Shown piece after piece: positions 23,021 through 34,847 of a DNA stretch of 44,802 bases (positions within the stretch are counted from its first letter, which is position 1; the number at the start of each line of letters is the position of its first letter). Both the position numbers and the translations under genes were made by a program. The stretch covers positions 1 through 44,802 of the forward strand of contig JANTQF010000294.1 in NCBI GenBank assembly GCA_032988165.1, in the 5' to 3' direction. Under the pieces are notes generated by a model that did not search any database, was not told where the DNA came from, and saw nothing but the letters and a program-made list of their open reading frames with translations. Origin of the DNA: Emmonsiellopsis sp. PD_33. Taxonomy: Eukaryota > Ascomycota > Eurotiomycetes > Onygenales > Ajellomycetaceae.

Positions 23021-23422
23021 TGTTATTATCCATAAATAATAATATATATCAAGATAGAAAGGGGAGTTAGTTAAGATGATCTACTTCATTGTATATATAC
23101 AGACATTAGGTTATAAAATGCAGTTTTTAATTTTTGATTTGCAGCTATTTACTTTTTCAATACATAAGAGTGATGCATTAAAAAAATGCACAACAGGTAT
23201 TCAGGGCATAAATGTCATATGACTGTTCAGGCTAATCTAATTAGGAAATTTACCTGAAGGTCCTAATTCTCCAAGTAATTCAGAGATTACTCAAGTTGAA
23301 GAAATACACAGTGTGAGTTAAGCTGAGTCATAATGGTAGGTACTCAGAGCAAATTGAGGTAAATAATTTCAAGTTCAAGTCAAGTTTTTAACTCAGAATT
23401 ACTTGGCCTTGTCTGCACTCTA

Positions 23423-23430
23423 ACTCTAAT
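23423..23430 (+). repeat. hAT target-site duplication, right (ACTCTAAT)
   Basis: It is identical to 9973-9980 and immediately abuts the 15-bp terminal inverted repeat. Confidence 0.92.
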
Positions 23431-24526
23431 AATGTATTTTATCTATTCTGAATGATATGTATGTAATAGTAGCTGAGAGCTATAAGAATAGTGTGAGTAA
23501 AGAAAGAAGATTAAATAAATAGAATAAAATAGTTTCTCACATTCAAAATATCCTCACTATTAAGCCTCATATAGTAGATTATGAAAGATAAGTTCTCTAC
23601 CCTCTCAAAAATCTCATCTATCTCTTAGGATGTTTGTAGCTAGCTTCAGTGCTCTATCTGCTGAATTACTATTAGTAGAAATACTAGACACCTCTAGCAC
23701 AATAAAATAATAAAGTGCAGGAGGGAGAAAGAAAAGATGTATCTATTCATTAAATTCTCATTAAATAGTATGTCTTAGTTTCAATGTGGGTGAAGTGATC
23801 TCTGCCACTCTAAATATAATGATGTTATCATAGTCTAATTCTCAGTAATTTAAAATATCTAGCCTCAGTATAGAGGATATCTCTAGCATCTTTTCAAAAT
23901 TAAAGGGTGAAATCAAGGAATAATGAGTATACATCTGACACTATAATAAAGGAAAATACTATTAATATAGAGTAAATAGTTAGGGATGATAATACCATCA
24001 AAGTTAAAGCTGCAAGAAACTATTCTAATCTATCATTTAATTTACTGTATACTTTTTCCTTATAGAGAGTAGATAGCTCAAAAGAAGAGTGTATAGTATC
24101 TCTAATAAGAAGAAAAGTATATAAAACCTTTATAAGATAAAGATAAATTCTGAGAAGAAAAGTATATAAGTTTTTAAAATAAGAGGATATATACATCATG
24201 CTGTGGGGAGAGTAAAGTATTCAAAATAAAAGAAGAAATTTAAATAGAGAAAGTAAAAGAAGCTTAATAATCTAATAGATAAAATAATATTGGAGAATAT
24301 AGGAGTTGTTAGAACTGTAGAGGCAAAGGTTGTTAATATAGATAGTTATAAAGATGTTATAATGCAAAATCTAATTAATATACTAATTTTACAGAGTTAA
24401 TTCATCTTCTTAATATATACTTTATAGTAATACTGCCACTCAGGCTCTTTTCTAACCTTAGTGAAATTTCAGTAATGACTAGAATTTCTCATTCAAGTAG
24501 TATTCTCACCATCACCAACCTTGGGT
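23431..24526. other. AT-rich debris right of the hAT element
   Basis: No gene is recognised. It contains the third copy of the dispersed repeat (24079-24194), which also occurs left of the hAT. Confidence 0.45.
24079..24194 (+). repeat. Dispersed repeat, copy 3 of 3
   Basis: It is the same family and orientation as 8301-8420 (CAAAAGAAGAGTGTATAG, AGAAGAAAAGTATATAA, CTGAGAAGAAAAGTATATAAG). It ends with the AAGAGGATATAT also present after copy 1. Confidence 0.65.
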
Positions 24527-24790
24527 GAATTGGGGCTTGAGTGCAGGGAGTGGAATTAAGCAAATTGGTAGGAATATATATAGAGAGTAGATTTAAGTAA
24601 ATTGATAGAGATATATGCAGGGAGCAGATTCAGATGAATTAGTAGGAATATATATAGAGAGTAAATCCAGATGAATCAGTAGGAATATATATAGAGAGTA
24701 GATTTAAATAAATTGGTAGAAATATACATGAGAAGTAGATTTAGATGAATCAATAGGGATATATATAGGGAGTAAATTTAGATAAATTAG
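24527..24790 (+). repeat. Minisatellite, 37-bp unit, about 7 copies
   Basis: The units follow AGGAATATATATAGAGAGTA then GATTTAGATGAATCAGT, with substitutions between copies. It ends about 75 bp before the left LTR of the gypsy element. No function can be seen. Confidence 0.85.
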
Positions 24791-24866
24791 AGAGAATTTT
24801 ATTAAAGATGATAATTAAGAGAAATAGAATTATCAATTAAAAATAAAGAAGATAGTTGTAATAGGG

Positions 24867-25189
24867 TGTGAGTGTGCCAGTATAGATAAAGCATAGCAAA
24901 CTTAGCACCATCAAGGAGGTGAGGTAGTGGATCAGGGTACAAGAGTATAGTTGATTAATAGCATGTAGTATAATATAGGCAGATATACAGTAGCAACAAT
25001 ATAGATAGATTTATTAAGAAATAAATTACTAACCTCCAGAAGACTGAGGTCAGCAGCTAACTATATATACACCTTAGTAGTGATGCAGATACATCACACT
25101 AATAATCATAATATACCTTTCAGGTTGATATGAATAGCCTGATAGAATATTTCACCAGCATAATCATTTAAATGTGCAGTGTCATGACA
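24867..25189 (-). repeat. 3' LTR of the gypsy element (left copy)
   Basis: It aligns end to end with 31905-32227 at equal length, 323 bp. On the plus strand it runs from TGTGAGTGTGCC to GTCATGACA, giving the TG...CA ends expected of an LTR. Confidence 0.92.
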
Positions 25190-25739
25190 ATTACCTCCTC
25201 CTTAAGTGGCTTTATCCTAAAGTTTAGGTCACATGCCCTTTAGGAGGGTAACCAGCTATTAGAGTTGCTATATAGTGTTAATAATGTGTTATAACAATGT
25301 GAATGCTGCATTTTCAAATCAGAGGCTAAAGGTAAGTTCCCTAGTAATAAAGAAATACTAACAAAAGATTTTACAGAATTGCCAGAATTCTTCTTTCTGC
25401 AACTCACTAGATATTTACTCTAGTAAGTTCAAAAAGTATTAAGAAACATTTAGAATGTATATAAAAATATACATTTATAATGAGAATGAGACAAGTATAA
25501 GGCTAACATGCAATTTAGATTAAAATATTCATAATTTTAATCTCATTTTATTAGTTTTAAAATAATAGTTCTGAACCTGGTCTCACCCTCTCTCACTGAT
25601 AAGTCTTATGATTTTATATGAGTTATAATCAAGACACCTAGCTAATATAGTATAGTGGCTTATTACAGTGTACTGCTAGTTTATCTGGCTACTTTTAGCC
25701 CCTCTGATTGCATTAAAGTGCCAGCTAAATGTATGTGCT

Positions 25740-26700
25740 CCTGATAGGGGGGTCAGGAGAAGCAGAAGAAGAAGAAGAAAGAGAAGAAGATAGAGGAGGA
25801 AGAAGAGGCAACAGTATAATCCTTATATATGAGTTGGAAATAAGAAGTTAATAAGTTATAACCTTTAAATCTGCACTCTCTGAGTACCAGTCCTAATGTG
25901 CCCTTAAAAAAGGGTTACACTCTGTATTTCTCAGATACTAAGGATTATAATGATAGAGCCCATCATGTGTGAGATCTTCTCCAAGTATAGGAGTTTCCTA
26001 AGTATTTTCTAGAGATAGTAGTATTAGTGAAATCTGAGGAGGATAAGAAGATATAATTAGATAATATTTCTAAGTTATCTTTATTAAATTCCTCCTCTAA
26101 ATCTAAAGAGGAAACTAGTAAAGCTATCTTCATAGTAACTCAGTTTGCAGGGTAGAATTCCTGTCTGCAATATGTGAAGCTCTATCAGTATGATAAGAGA
26201 GTTGTATGCAGTTATAAGTCTGCATATCATCATTATAACTACTATGTAAAGGGCTATAACCTCTGTATCACTATAGGTTATCTCCTACAACTTATTAACA
26301 CCACATATATGCATTATATACTAATCAGGTTCTAGATGTTAGTACTCTTTCACAAACAGTTACATTAACTATAGGAATTAACTGATCTTGAGGCTGCTAA
26401 GCTGGCATCAGCCAAGGTAATTAAGACCTTAATGACTATATTTATCTCCAGTATAAAAGCCTACATCTATAAGTACTCTTCATACAAGCTGAGAGTTGCA
26501 TGCCCTACAACTCAGAAAGAGGAAACTATTACTCTACTACACTAGATCATGAAGTAATTATTAGAGATTAAGAAGTTAATAAAGGAGGTAATAAGTCTAT
26601 TATATTCTTCCCACATCTACCTTATATATTAATTGTATAATATAGGTTGTAGCCTGTCTGTTATAGAGCAGTAAGTTAGAGGGGGGTGCAGTTATATTTC
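25740..26700 (+). pseudogene. Antisense reading-frame relic inside the gypsy element
   Basis: Opposite to gag-pol, between the chromodomain end and the 3' LTR, one plus-strand frame can be followed across C-to-T stops for roughly 250 codons. It has an acidic Ser-rich start, then a segment with many Cys or Tyr codons that are likely mutated Cys (YQYDKRVVCSYKSAYHHYNYYVKGYN), then a helical part (LTDLEAAKLASAKVIKTL, ITLLH, LLEIKKLIKEVISLL). The Cys-rich part resembles a zinc-binding segment, but I cannot name a family. It may be an antisense gene of the retrotransposon or a separate insertion. Confidence 0.5.
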
Positions 26701-27054
26701 CTGCTGCTATATCTTTACTTTTTTCTTTTTCCTGTGGTTTTTAGATAAAAATAATAAAATGATATTTATTTGCCTTTTGAGGCCATTATTCTAGTATATT
26801 TCCTTTTCACTTTTTATAAGATAACAGTCTCATTAAACTCCTGAAATCCAAAGGGAAAAATAGGAGAAGAGTACTATTCCTCATCTATGCCTTGTTAGTG
26901 ACTTGCCCTAGCCTACTTACTCAAAAACCTAATAGGATAAAAGGGGTAGAAGGATGAGCAATCTAATGATTTCAATATTAATCTATTTTATGATGATAGA
27001 GGGTTCTTATATCTTAGCTATAATTTGTTTTCTCTCAGTCTACAATTAGATCCC

Positions 27055-30000
27055 ATGCATTATCCAAGTTATCCACTGGCTCCCAGGTATTCTCTGATAA
27101 TAAATACCCTTCCCACTTAACTAGATATTTTGACTTTTAATTATTTCCCACACATTTATCCAAGATCTTTTTCATAATATATTTAATATCACCTTTAATC
27201 TCTATCTCATCTAGATGAGGTGGTTCCAAACCAATCCTTTAATGATAGGGCTTCAGAAGGGAAACATAGAAAACAGGGTGAATACTGCTGAATAAATAAG
27301 GTAATTAAACCTTATATGCCTGTTTTCCAATTATCTCTATAATTAGAAATGAACCAAGCCAGTGATTATCTAACTTCTTGCAGGATCTTATGGTTTTGAT
27401 ATTCTTTGCTAATATCAGTACTTCATCTCTGATACTAAAGCTTATTAGCTTATACTTTTGATTATAGTACTATGTTTACTTCTTAACTACAAGTCATAGG
27501 CTATTTATCAACTTGTCATAGATTTCCTCTAATAGATTTAATCTCTTCATCACATCTGATACTTCCTTAGATCTTCATTAATTAATAGTGGAGCTTGCCT
27601 CCTTCTTAGGAACATCATCTGCAACATCACAACTTTCACAAGGTAAATTAGGGTTATATCCAAAAAATGTGAAAAATAGGGATACATTCATTGAAGCTTA
27701 TTTCATATTATTGTAAGTAAATTAGGCTGTTGAAAGATGTTTTAGCTAATTATTTTAATAATATGTAGTATATGTGTGTAGGTAGTGCTTCAGTATTTGA
27801 TTTTGTTGTTCTATTTACCCATCAGTTTGGGGATGGAAGGCTGTTGAAAGATTCCAGTGAATTTTCAAATAATAGTAAAAAGCTGATCAATAATGACTTG
27901 TGAAGATTAATCCATAATTAGATATAATTGACAATGGAGGCCTATATTCATTAACTATTAAACTTATAATAAGTTTAGTAAGTTTCAGGGCTTTAATACT
28001 TTTTGCACAGAGAATATATTTAGCTATTTTCATATAGTAATCTATGATTACTAGAATGCTATCATATCTTTTCCCTTGGAACTGTAATTTTAGCAGATTC
28101 ATTATGAAATCCATTGAAATAGATTTTCATGGCTGGTTCAGAACCAGTAGTGATAATAAGTTACTATAATGTAAGTGCCTTAGTATCTTGATTCTTTGGC
28201 AAACATTGCATATTTAAATGAATTCTTCAATATCCTTATAGATCTTTTTCCATATATACTTCCTTTAAAGTAATTTCTTTATCTTATTAATTCCAAAATG
28301 ACCTGCATATGAATCATCATGGTAAATGTATAGTAGTTCCTAGTATATAGCCCTACTTACAGGAATGAAGATAGATCTATTGAGTATCAGAAGTCCATAA
28401 TCTCCAAGATGCTAATAACTTATATTTAATGTAGTCAGCTATGAATTCTCAGGCCCAGTTGGGGAGATTCCAGGATCTTCACAACCATTTAACCTTTGAA
28501 TTTAAGATACTGAAAAGGTGTCCCTTTCCTACACCTCTTTAATAAATTTAATAAGCATTTTAAAGGAAAGTTCATAGCCCATTTTGTCTTTTACAGCTTC
28601 TATAACCACTAGATGTGGTATGAGATGTTCTAAATCATTAGTGCCAGCCCTTTTGGATAGTGTCATCTCAGTCAGTGTAATGTTACTGACTTGATTGTCT
28701 CTTATAGACTTATTAGCCTTGAGTTGGGATCTGTAACTAGGCATGACTAAATCCCATACAGCCAGTTTTTACTATAATGTAGGAAGTGCACTATCTGCAT
28801 CTTCCTCTCTAAAGACTATTTTATAATCTAATCACCTTGAAGGTGCATCAGCAGGATTAAACTGACCTGAATGGTAATGAATATAAAAATCATATTCAGA
28901 CAACTCTTCTACCCATCTAGCCTATCTATTAGATAGTTTCTTGGTAGTGAAGAAGTAACATAGATTTGTATGATCAGTCAAGACTTGAATAGGAAGATTA
29001 CTGCCTTGGAGATAATATCTCTAGATTTGAAATGATTTAATAATTATGAGTAGTTCTTAATTGTGTGTATTATATCAATATTGTGTTGGATTTAACTTCT
29101 TTGAATAAAAAGTAACTGATAATCAATCTTACCTATAAGTTATAAGTGGATAGGCACCTTCCCACTATATACTTATAATACTTTTTAGATCCATAAAATC
29201 TTTTGCTGGATCAACTACTAATTGAGATAGAATATCAGTGATTTCATATCCTGAAGCATCTATCTCCAATTACATTGATCAATTAGGATCAAAGTGGTTA
29301 AGTAATGTAGCATCTGTGAATGCTCATTTAACCTTATGAAGTGCTTTTCAGGCTTCTTCTGTAAATTCAAACAGTCCAGATTTCTTTCCTTTAACACTAC
29401 CCTTTAGTAGGTCTGTTATTGGAGTAGTAAGCCTTGAGTAGGCATATATAAACTGTTGATAAAAATTTATAAACCTCAAGAATACTTACACCTCATAAAA
29501 TGTATGTAGTTCAGGTCATTCTAATATGATTGCTATCTAATCTTGATCCATTTAGATTCTATCTACCTTAATGATAAAGCTTAGAAAGGTAACCTCCTTA
29601 GCAAAGAATTCACATTTTGATTCTTTAATATAAAGTGCAAATTGCCAAAGCCTTTCTAGCACTTATTGAATATGCTTCCTATATTCTTCTTCATTTTCAG
29701 AGAAGATTAGAATATCATCAAGATAAACCACATAACATATATTAATAAGTCCATGAAGCACTTGATTGACATAGAACTGAAATATAGCCAGCACATTATA
29801 TAGACCCATAAGCATCACAAGGTATTTAAAATGTTCATATTTTATTCAGAAAGTAGTTTTCCATTCATTACCTTCTTTAATACATATATAATAGTATACA
29901 TCCTATAGATTTAATTTTGAAAAGCATTTCATTCCATTCATTTGATCCATCATCTCTTCAATCAGTGGTAAAGGGGTACAATTCTTTATAGTGACTTGAT

Positions 30001-30900
30001 TAAGACTATAGTAGTCTATGCAAAGTCTAAGATTACTATCCTTTTTAGGTATGAAGAGAATAGGAGCTTCAGCAGGACTCTATGATAGTTGAATCTAGTT
30101 GTATGATTACATTTCTTCAAGATACTTTTATAAAGTATCTAATTCTTTAATGGAGAGGTTATATAGCAGTCTGTAAGGAGGTAAAGCATCTTTAATAAGG
30201 TTTATTTTATATGATACCTGACTCACATCAGCTAACTTAGATGCTCTATTCTCAGAGAAAACTTCTCAGAATTCATTAAATATCTCTTATATATGAGGAT
30301 CTAATGATGACTTAAATGTACCTATATGAGGCACTGCTGAGGCCCAACCTGGAGAGTCCTCAGATAATTAATCTCTAGTAATATAATAAACATAAGGGGC
30401 ATCTTTTATTATCTCTTCAAACTCTTTAGAGCTTTCAATAATAACTCTTTCATCATCAAGTTGGAAACACCACATATCTGAATCCTAATTGACAAGTGGG
30501 TTATTTACTCTTATTCATGGATCTCCTAAGATAATATCTTCATTTATTATTTTAATCATTTAATATGGGAGATCTCCATTTTTCATTTGACCCTCTGAAT
30601 CCATTGCTTGAAAGATGGTTGATATAGATTCATAATGAGGATATTTATCTCCTGTAGGGAATTCTACTATACTCATTATTTCTGAAATACTCTAATCATT
30701 TTGCATCAGATAATTTACTGTAATGCAATTCACCTTCAATCTGGAATTAAATAGGTAATGAGTCAGTACTGCTCTGTATGGGATATTAACAGTTATAGTG
30801 ATATAAAGCCAGGGGTCTAAGTATAGTTATTCTTGAAAAAAGGTATTAGATATTTGAATTACTGAGATTTTTGAAACATCTTTAGTATCTTTTCTTTTCC
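27055..30900 (-). pseudogene. pol: gypsy pol relic: protease, RT, RNase H, integrase, chromodomain
   Basis: On the minus strand the reverse transcriptase begins with SPAEAPILFIPKKD and LRLCIDYYSLNQVTIKN (about 29960-30090) and has the catalytic YLDD at 29714-29725 within YVVYLDDILIFSENEEE. RNase H follows near 28830-28980 (YFFTTKKLSNR, ARWVEELSEYDF, GQFNPADAPSR). The integrase zinc-binding remnant (YHDDSYAGHFGINK) is near 28270-28330 and the core near 27887-28114 (MDFIMNLLKLQFQGKRYDSI ... STNYG-like SIISNYG). The chromodomain reads YLVKWEGYLLSENTWEPVDN. Stops are scattered throughout, so it is inactive. Chromodomains of such elements direct integration to heterochromatin, which suits the island. 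Confidence 0.92.
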
Positions 30901-30913
30901 CCTTTTTAGATCA

Positions 30914-31864
30914 GTAGTTCTTTGCATAATGGCCTGACTTTCCACAGTTAAAACACAAGTTCTTATCTTCATGATTCTTGTGTTCTTTCAGTGGATAAGT
31001 ATTTTTTGGAGGTGGATGTGAAATGAAACCATCTTATTAATACTTCCTACTCTTGAAACTTCTACTTCTAGGGTTAGAATTTTGAGAACCACCTGGTTCA
31101 GCATCATTTGATTTTAGTTGTTGAGGCTGTTTTATCTTCTTTAACTAAGCTTGAAGATGAGCAACTAAGTTAATCAATTCAGTTTGATCTATTAGAATAG
31201 CTTGATAGTTATTAATAGTATTCTGAATAGTAAGATGCAGCTTAGCATAGAAAAGCTGTGTTTATAAGGTATGAAGATAGAGTTCTAGTTCATTTCAATG
31301 CTCATTAAAGAAGACTTTGAAAGTGTGAATAGATTGATTCTCTTACTGAGTAAGATCATGAAATTGAGATGTAGTAGTATAATCATAATTGTGATGATTC
31401 TCAATCTGATCCATAAGAAACTCTTTAAATTTATCCCAGGTGAATATAAGACCTTCATGATGAAGCTCTATTTTTTTTATACTTCAAGTTATCTCAATCA
31501 TACCTTATAAACATGTTGTAGTGTATAAAATATGAGGACTATCAAGCTCAAATGAATCTGGAGCTAAGGTGAATTTTTATTCAAGAAATCAAGTAAATGT
31601 TTGGTATTTATTAATACTTTTTCTATAATAGGGTTCAGAATCTCCAGTCTTAATCTCATGAGGTCAGGTTAAAATGTAATCTCCCTGATTAGATCTTATA
31701 AGTACATTGTGTGCATGAATCATATAACTTGTAGAGTTCTCAGAAGATAAAGGCTTGAAATCATTAGGCTCTGATATCTCATGAGTAAGTTTATGAGTAA
31801 TCAAGTTGTCTTGGCCTGTGAGGCCATAACTCTCTTGATTTGACATGCTATTAATAAACCTGCC
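30914..31864 (-). pseudogene. gag: gypsy gag relic with zinc knuckle
   Basis: The nucleocapsid knuckle reads CFNCGKSGHYAKNY (30914-30955), a CX2CX4HX4C motif whose last Cys has become Tyr. Upstream on the minus strand come capsid-like remnants and a short open part beginning near 31850 (MSNQESYGLTGQDN) just inside the 5' LTR. Its length, about 300 codons, is normal for fungal gag. Confidence 0.75.
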
Positions 31865-31904
31865 CTTGCAATAGTCAAGAGAGTGATTCAAACTTATAAC
31901 AGAG

Positions 31905-32227
31905 TATGAGCATGCTAGTATAGACAAAGTGTAGCAAACTCAGCACTGTCAAGGAGGTGAGGTAGTGGATCAGAATATAAGAGTATAGTTGATTAATAGT
32001 ATATAGTATAATATAGGCAGATATATGATGACAACAATATAGATAGATTTGTTAAGAAATGAATTATTAACCTCCAGAAGACTGGGATCAGCAGCTAACT
32101 ATATACATGCCTTGATGGTAATGTGAATACATCACACCAATGATCATAATATGCCTCCCAGACTGATATGAATAGCCTAATAAAATGTTTTGCTGGCATA
32201 ACTATTTAAATGTACAGCATCATAATA
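31905..32227 (-). repeat. 5' LTR of the gypsy element (right copy)
   Basis: It runs from TATGAGCATGCT to CATCATAATA on the plus strand. It is the mutated partner of 24867-25189, with mostly G-to-A and C-to-T differences. Confidence 0.92.
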
Positions 32228-34696
32228 ATAGTCTAAGTAGTGTTGAATCAGCTATAGACAAGTAATATATAAAAAAGCCAAAGATAAAGAGATACTAGAT
32301 GTAAAAAGAGAGGACTATAATCAGTAAGAATAGATTTAGCTACTAGCATTATAGAATGATAAGAATAAAAGAGAAAAACATACATATAGTATGGATAAAA
32401 TCATTTTTTATTTTTTTAACCTTATATTTACTCTATAGGATTATTTAGAGGGGTCTCTTCCTTTTCATTCTCCTTCTTTTCCTTTTTCTTCTTCTTCTTC
32501 TTCTTCTTTTTCTTCTCTTTCTTATCCTTTCTTTCTTCCTCTTTATTAGCATTCTATTTTCTCTTAGCATTCTCATCCTCCTCCTCATTTACATCAGCTC
32601 TAATTATCTCCTCAATTTTAATATTTAGTTTATTAGTAGGTTCTGTCTTTATTATATATCTTTATGCATATGCTTGCCAGTCAAACTCACTAAGATTAGA
32701 GGAGTCTTCTTGAGATCACTTAAAAAAAGATGAAATGTTGAAAGAGGATGAGGTAGATCATTTCTTTTTAATAAATAATAAGATAGATTATTCCTTTTTA
32801 AAAGATAATGAAATAAATTGTTTCTTTTTAATTAGCTACTTTTTTAATTTTAATTTCTTTTTTATAGAGCTTAGAGTACACATCTTCTCAGACTTACTCT
32901 CAGAGTCATTAAATGTAACAAGATAGATATGGATATCAGTAGTTATTAAATAAGCATTTATTTTAGATTTAAATTACTTAAGAAGCTTGTTGGTGTTTAA
33001 TTTCCATATACTAGAGGTTAATTTTATTACTTCATTCTTAACTGAGATATTACTTATAATAAATATATTTATAGGGGAGAGGTGTTCAAGTTTCTAACCC
33101 TATTATTAGTGGTTTAAATGATATGTAATGACTGTTATAAACTCAGCTATTATTAAAAATGAACTCTGAGAATTAATTAAAGTCTGAATTTTATCTATAT
33201 AGTTAGTATGCCAGTAGTTAGTAACATATTAATAATAAAAGGAAAAACACAAGCTTTATCTAGTAATAACCAGATGGTATAAGTTTCCAGAGCTAAATTC
33301 AGAAATTCACACTTTCATAGGTAAAGAAGTAATTTATGTGATTTTAATCTAATATTAGATACTAATATCTTTTTAGTTTTCAGTGTAGTGAATTTTAATT
33401 ACATACTATAGGTTAGTGATTTAGTATGAGGATGATGATCATCTTTCCTTTGTGTTTTTTAGATGGCTTATTATTAAGTATGATTTACTAAGTTTTAATT
33501 AAGAAGGGCTGAAAATGAAGACTTCAGGGCTGAAGAGCTATTATTAATAATGATTATTAGATTGAATTTCTTTATTGAGATGAAAAGTTGAGGAATGGGA
33601 TTTTAAGAAGTAGAAGAGAGCTTTAAATTAACTTCATTACAGTGTGAGCAGGTAGTAGTAGTATCATATTATTTCTTATGAAGAAATCCAGGGATGTTAG
33701 AGTAAAATCTCATCCAGAGTATAATAGAAGATAATTAGAATGAATGGAATCTATAGATTAAAATATTATAAAATATTTATGATATAAAAATTACTAAAAA
33801 AATTATTAAGATAAATGATTATGTAAGTAGCTCTAAACCCTACCTACTCCTGGGGATGGAGTGGAAAAAAAAAATAAATTAAGTACTATTATTATAATTT
33901 AAACTACAGATTATAATGTCTATATTTCAACTAAGTTATAGGCTAACAATTTGATTCTAATACTTCTTATAATGTGGGATAAACAGTATCATGATATTTA
34001 ATCACTATTAGAATACTCTATGAAGAATTGCTAATAATGATTTATTATAAATGAAAAATCTATATTAAGATTACAAATCTAATAGATAGAGAATAAATAT
34101 ATAGTTTTATCTCTTCTTTATAGTGATTTGATATATTAATATGATGTTGTGGGATATTAAACTAAAATAAAAATATTTATAACTTATATATATATTTTCT
34201 GCTCTCTCTTCTTCTAGTAGCTCTATAATCTTCATTATGATATTATCACAGCTAACCCACTGCTGATCAGCTATATATATATAATAGATATCATGTATAT
34301 AAAATAAATAATCAATGGATTCTATCAGCTTTTTCCCATAAGAAACTTGTTGTATTTTTAACTATGCAGCCTGAAATAATAATGCAGCCACATCTATATG
34401 AAGCAAAAATAAAAGAAAAAGAAAAAGATAAAGGCTAGAGACTAGATTTACACCTAAAAAATCAAAACTAGCATGTAAAATCAACCCAGCCATACATATA
34501 AAGCAGAAGGAAAAAAGACAATAAAAAGCCTAAATAGAGAATTAACTTTACTACTTAAAATTAAGTGTTCAAAAAAAAAGCTAATAAAATCAATCAAAAG
34601 AGATAAAGCAAGGTTCATTCAGATTTTAAAGCCTCTAAAACTACCTTCTGGGGGAGGAGATCATCTAATCCTCCACTCAATCAATAATAATGGGGT
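32228..34696. other. AT-rich stretch with a polypyrimidine tract; no gene recognised
   Basis: 32455-32560 is a long CTT-type pyrimidine tract (lysine/glutamate-rich if read on the minus strand). The rest has short open frames only, without resemblance to known families. Confidence 0.45.
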
Positions 34697-34847
34697 TGTT
34701 GGGTGTAGACTCAGACTGACTACTAATAGAAGGTATAGAAGGTAGAGGAGGGCCTAAAGGGGAAGTTAGAGAGAGAGAGATATTTTAATATATATTCTAT
34801 ATATTATATTAACTAGGGTGATTATTTCATACATAGTTTTCACAACA
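34697..34847 (-). repeat. Possible small LTR, 151 bp
   Basis: On the minus strand it starts TGTTGTGAAAAC and ends CACCCAACA, so it has TG...CA ends with short inverted TGTTG/CAACA. It is preceded by TTTTGAGGGG, which looks like a polypurine tract of a copia-type element. No second copy was found, so it may be a solo LTR or a chance match. Confidence 0.35.

Larger units (their letters stand above)
10684..23039. repeat. Fourteen dispersed 14-bp palindromes, ancestral form near TTATCCGCGGATAA
   Basis: Starts are 10684, 10864, 12512, 14575, 14609, 14650, 15428, 16439, 16744, 16784, 17913, 20679, 20716 and 23026. Examples are TTATCTGTGGATAA (17913), TTGTCTGCAGACAA (14650) and TTATCTATAGATAA (16439). 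The variation is mainly what CpG and CpA decay of a CCGCGG core would give. All lie inside the hAT element; I saw none in the remaining 31 kb. One starts six bases after the transposase stop codon. Confidence 0.6.
9981..23422. mobile_element. Giant hAT transposon, 13.4 kb, with SNF2 and actin cargo
   Basis: The ends are perfect 15-bp inverted repeats (TAGAGTGCAGACAAG at 9981-9995; its reverse complement at 23408-23422). They are flanked by identical 8-bp sequences, ACTCTAAT, at 9973-9980 and 23423-23430: the 8-bp target duplication typical of hAT. Subterminal regions on both sides are dense in short GAGTTSA/TCAACTC-type repeats, also typical of hAT ends. Inside are a hAT transposase relic whose stop lies about 400 bp from the right end, and a SNF2 ATPase relic whose stop lies about 290 bp from the left end, transcribed divergently. 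The 4.9 kb between their starts holds an actin fragment and duplicated blocks. Ordinary hAT elements are about 2.5-5 kb. The matched target duplication shows that these two ends moved as one unit, though parts of the interior may have been inserted later. Confidence 0.9.
24867..32227 (-). mobile_element. Chromodomain Ty3/gypsy retrotransposon, 7.4 kb, decayed
   Basis: It is bounded by two aligned 323-bp LTRs (24867-25189 and 31905-32227). In transcription order on the minus strand it shows gag with a zinc knuckle (30914-30955), protease region, reverse transcriptase, RNase H, integrase and a chromodomain (about 27055-27140): the order of fungal chromoviruses. A purine-rich tract (AAGGAGGAGGTAAT) directly precedes the 3' LTR at about 25190-25203. 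No clear 5-bp target duplication is left (TAGGG against ATAGT). The LTRs differ mainly by transitions, so divergence dating would be misleading. Confidence 0.92.

Noticed and set aside
31875..31904. tRNA T-loop-like GATTCAAAC next to the right LTR, as a primer-binding site
   Set aside because: It lies in the wrong orientation for a minus-strand element and not directly at the LTR edge. The priming mechanism cannot be set.
32455..32560. Lys/Glu-rich protein on the minus strand
   Set aside because: It is a simple CTT/GAA-type tract without a supported frame around it.
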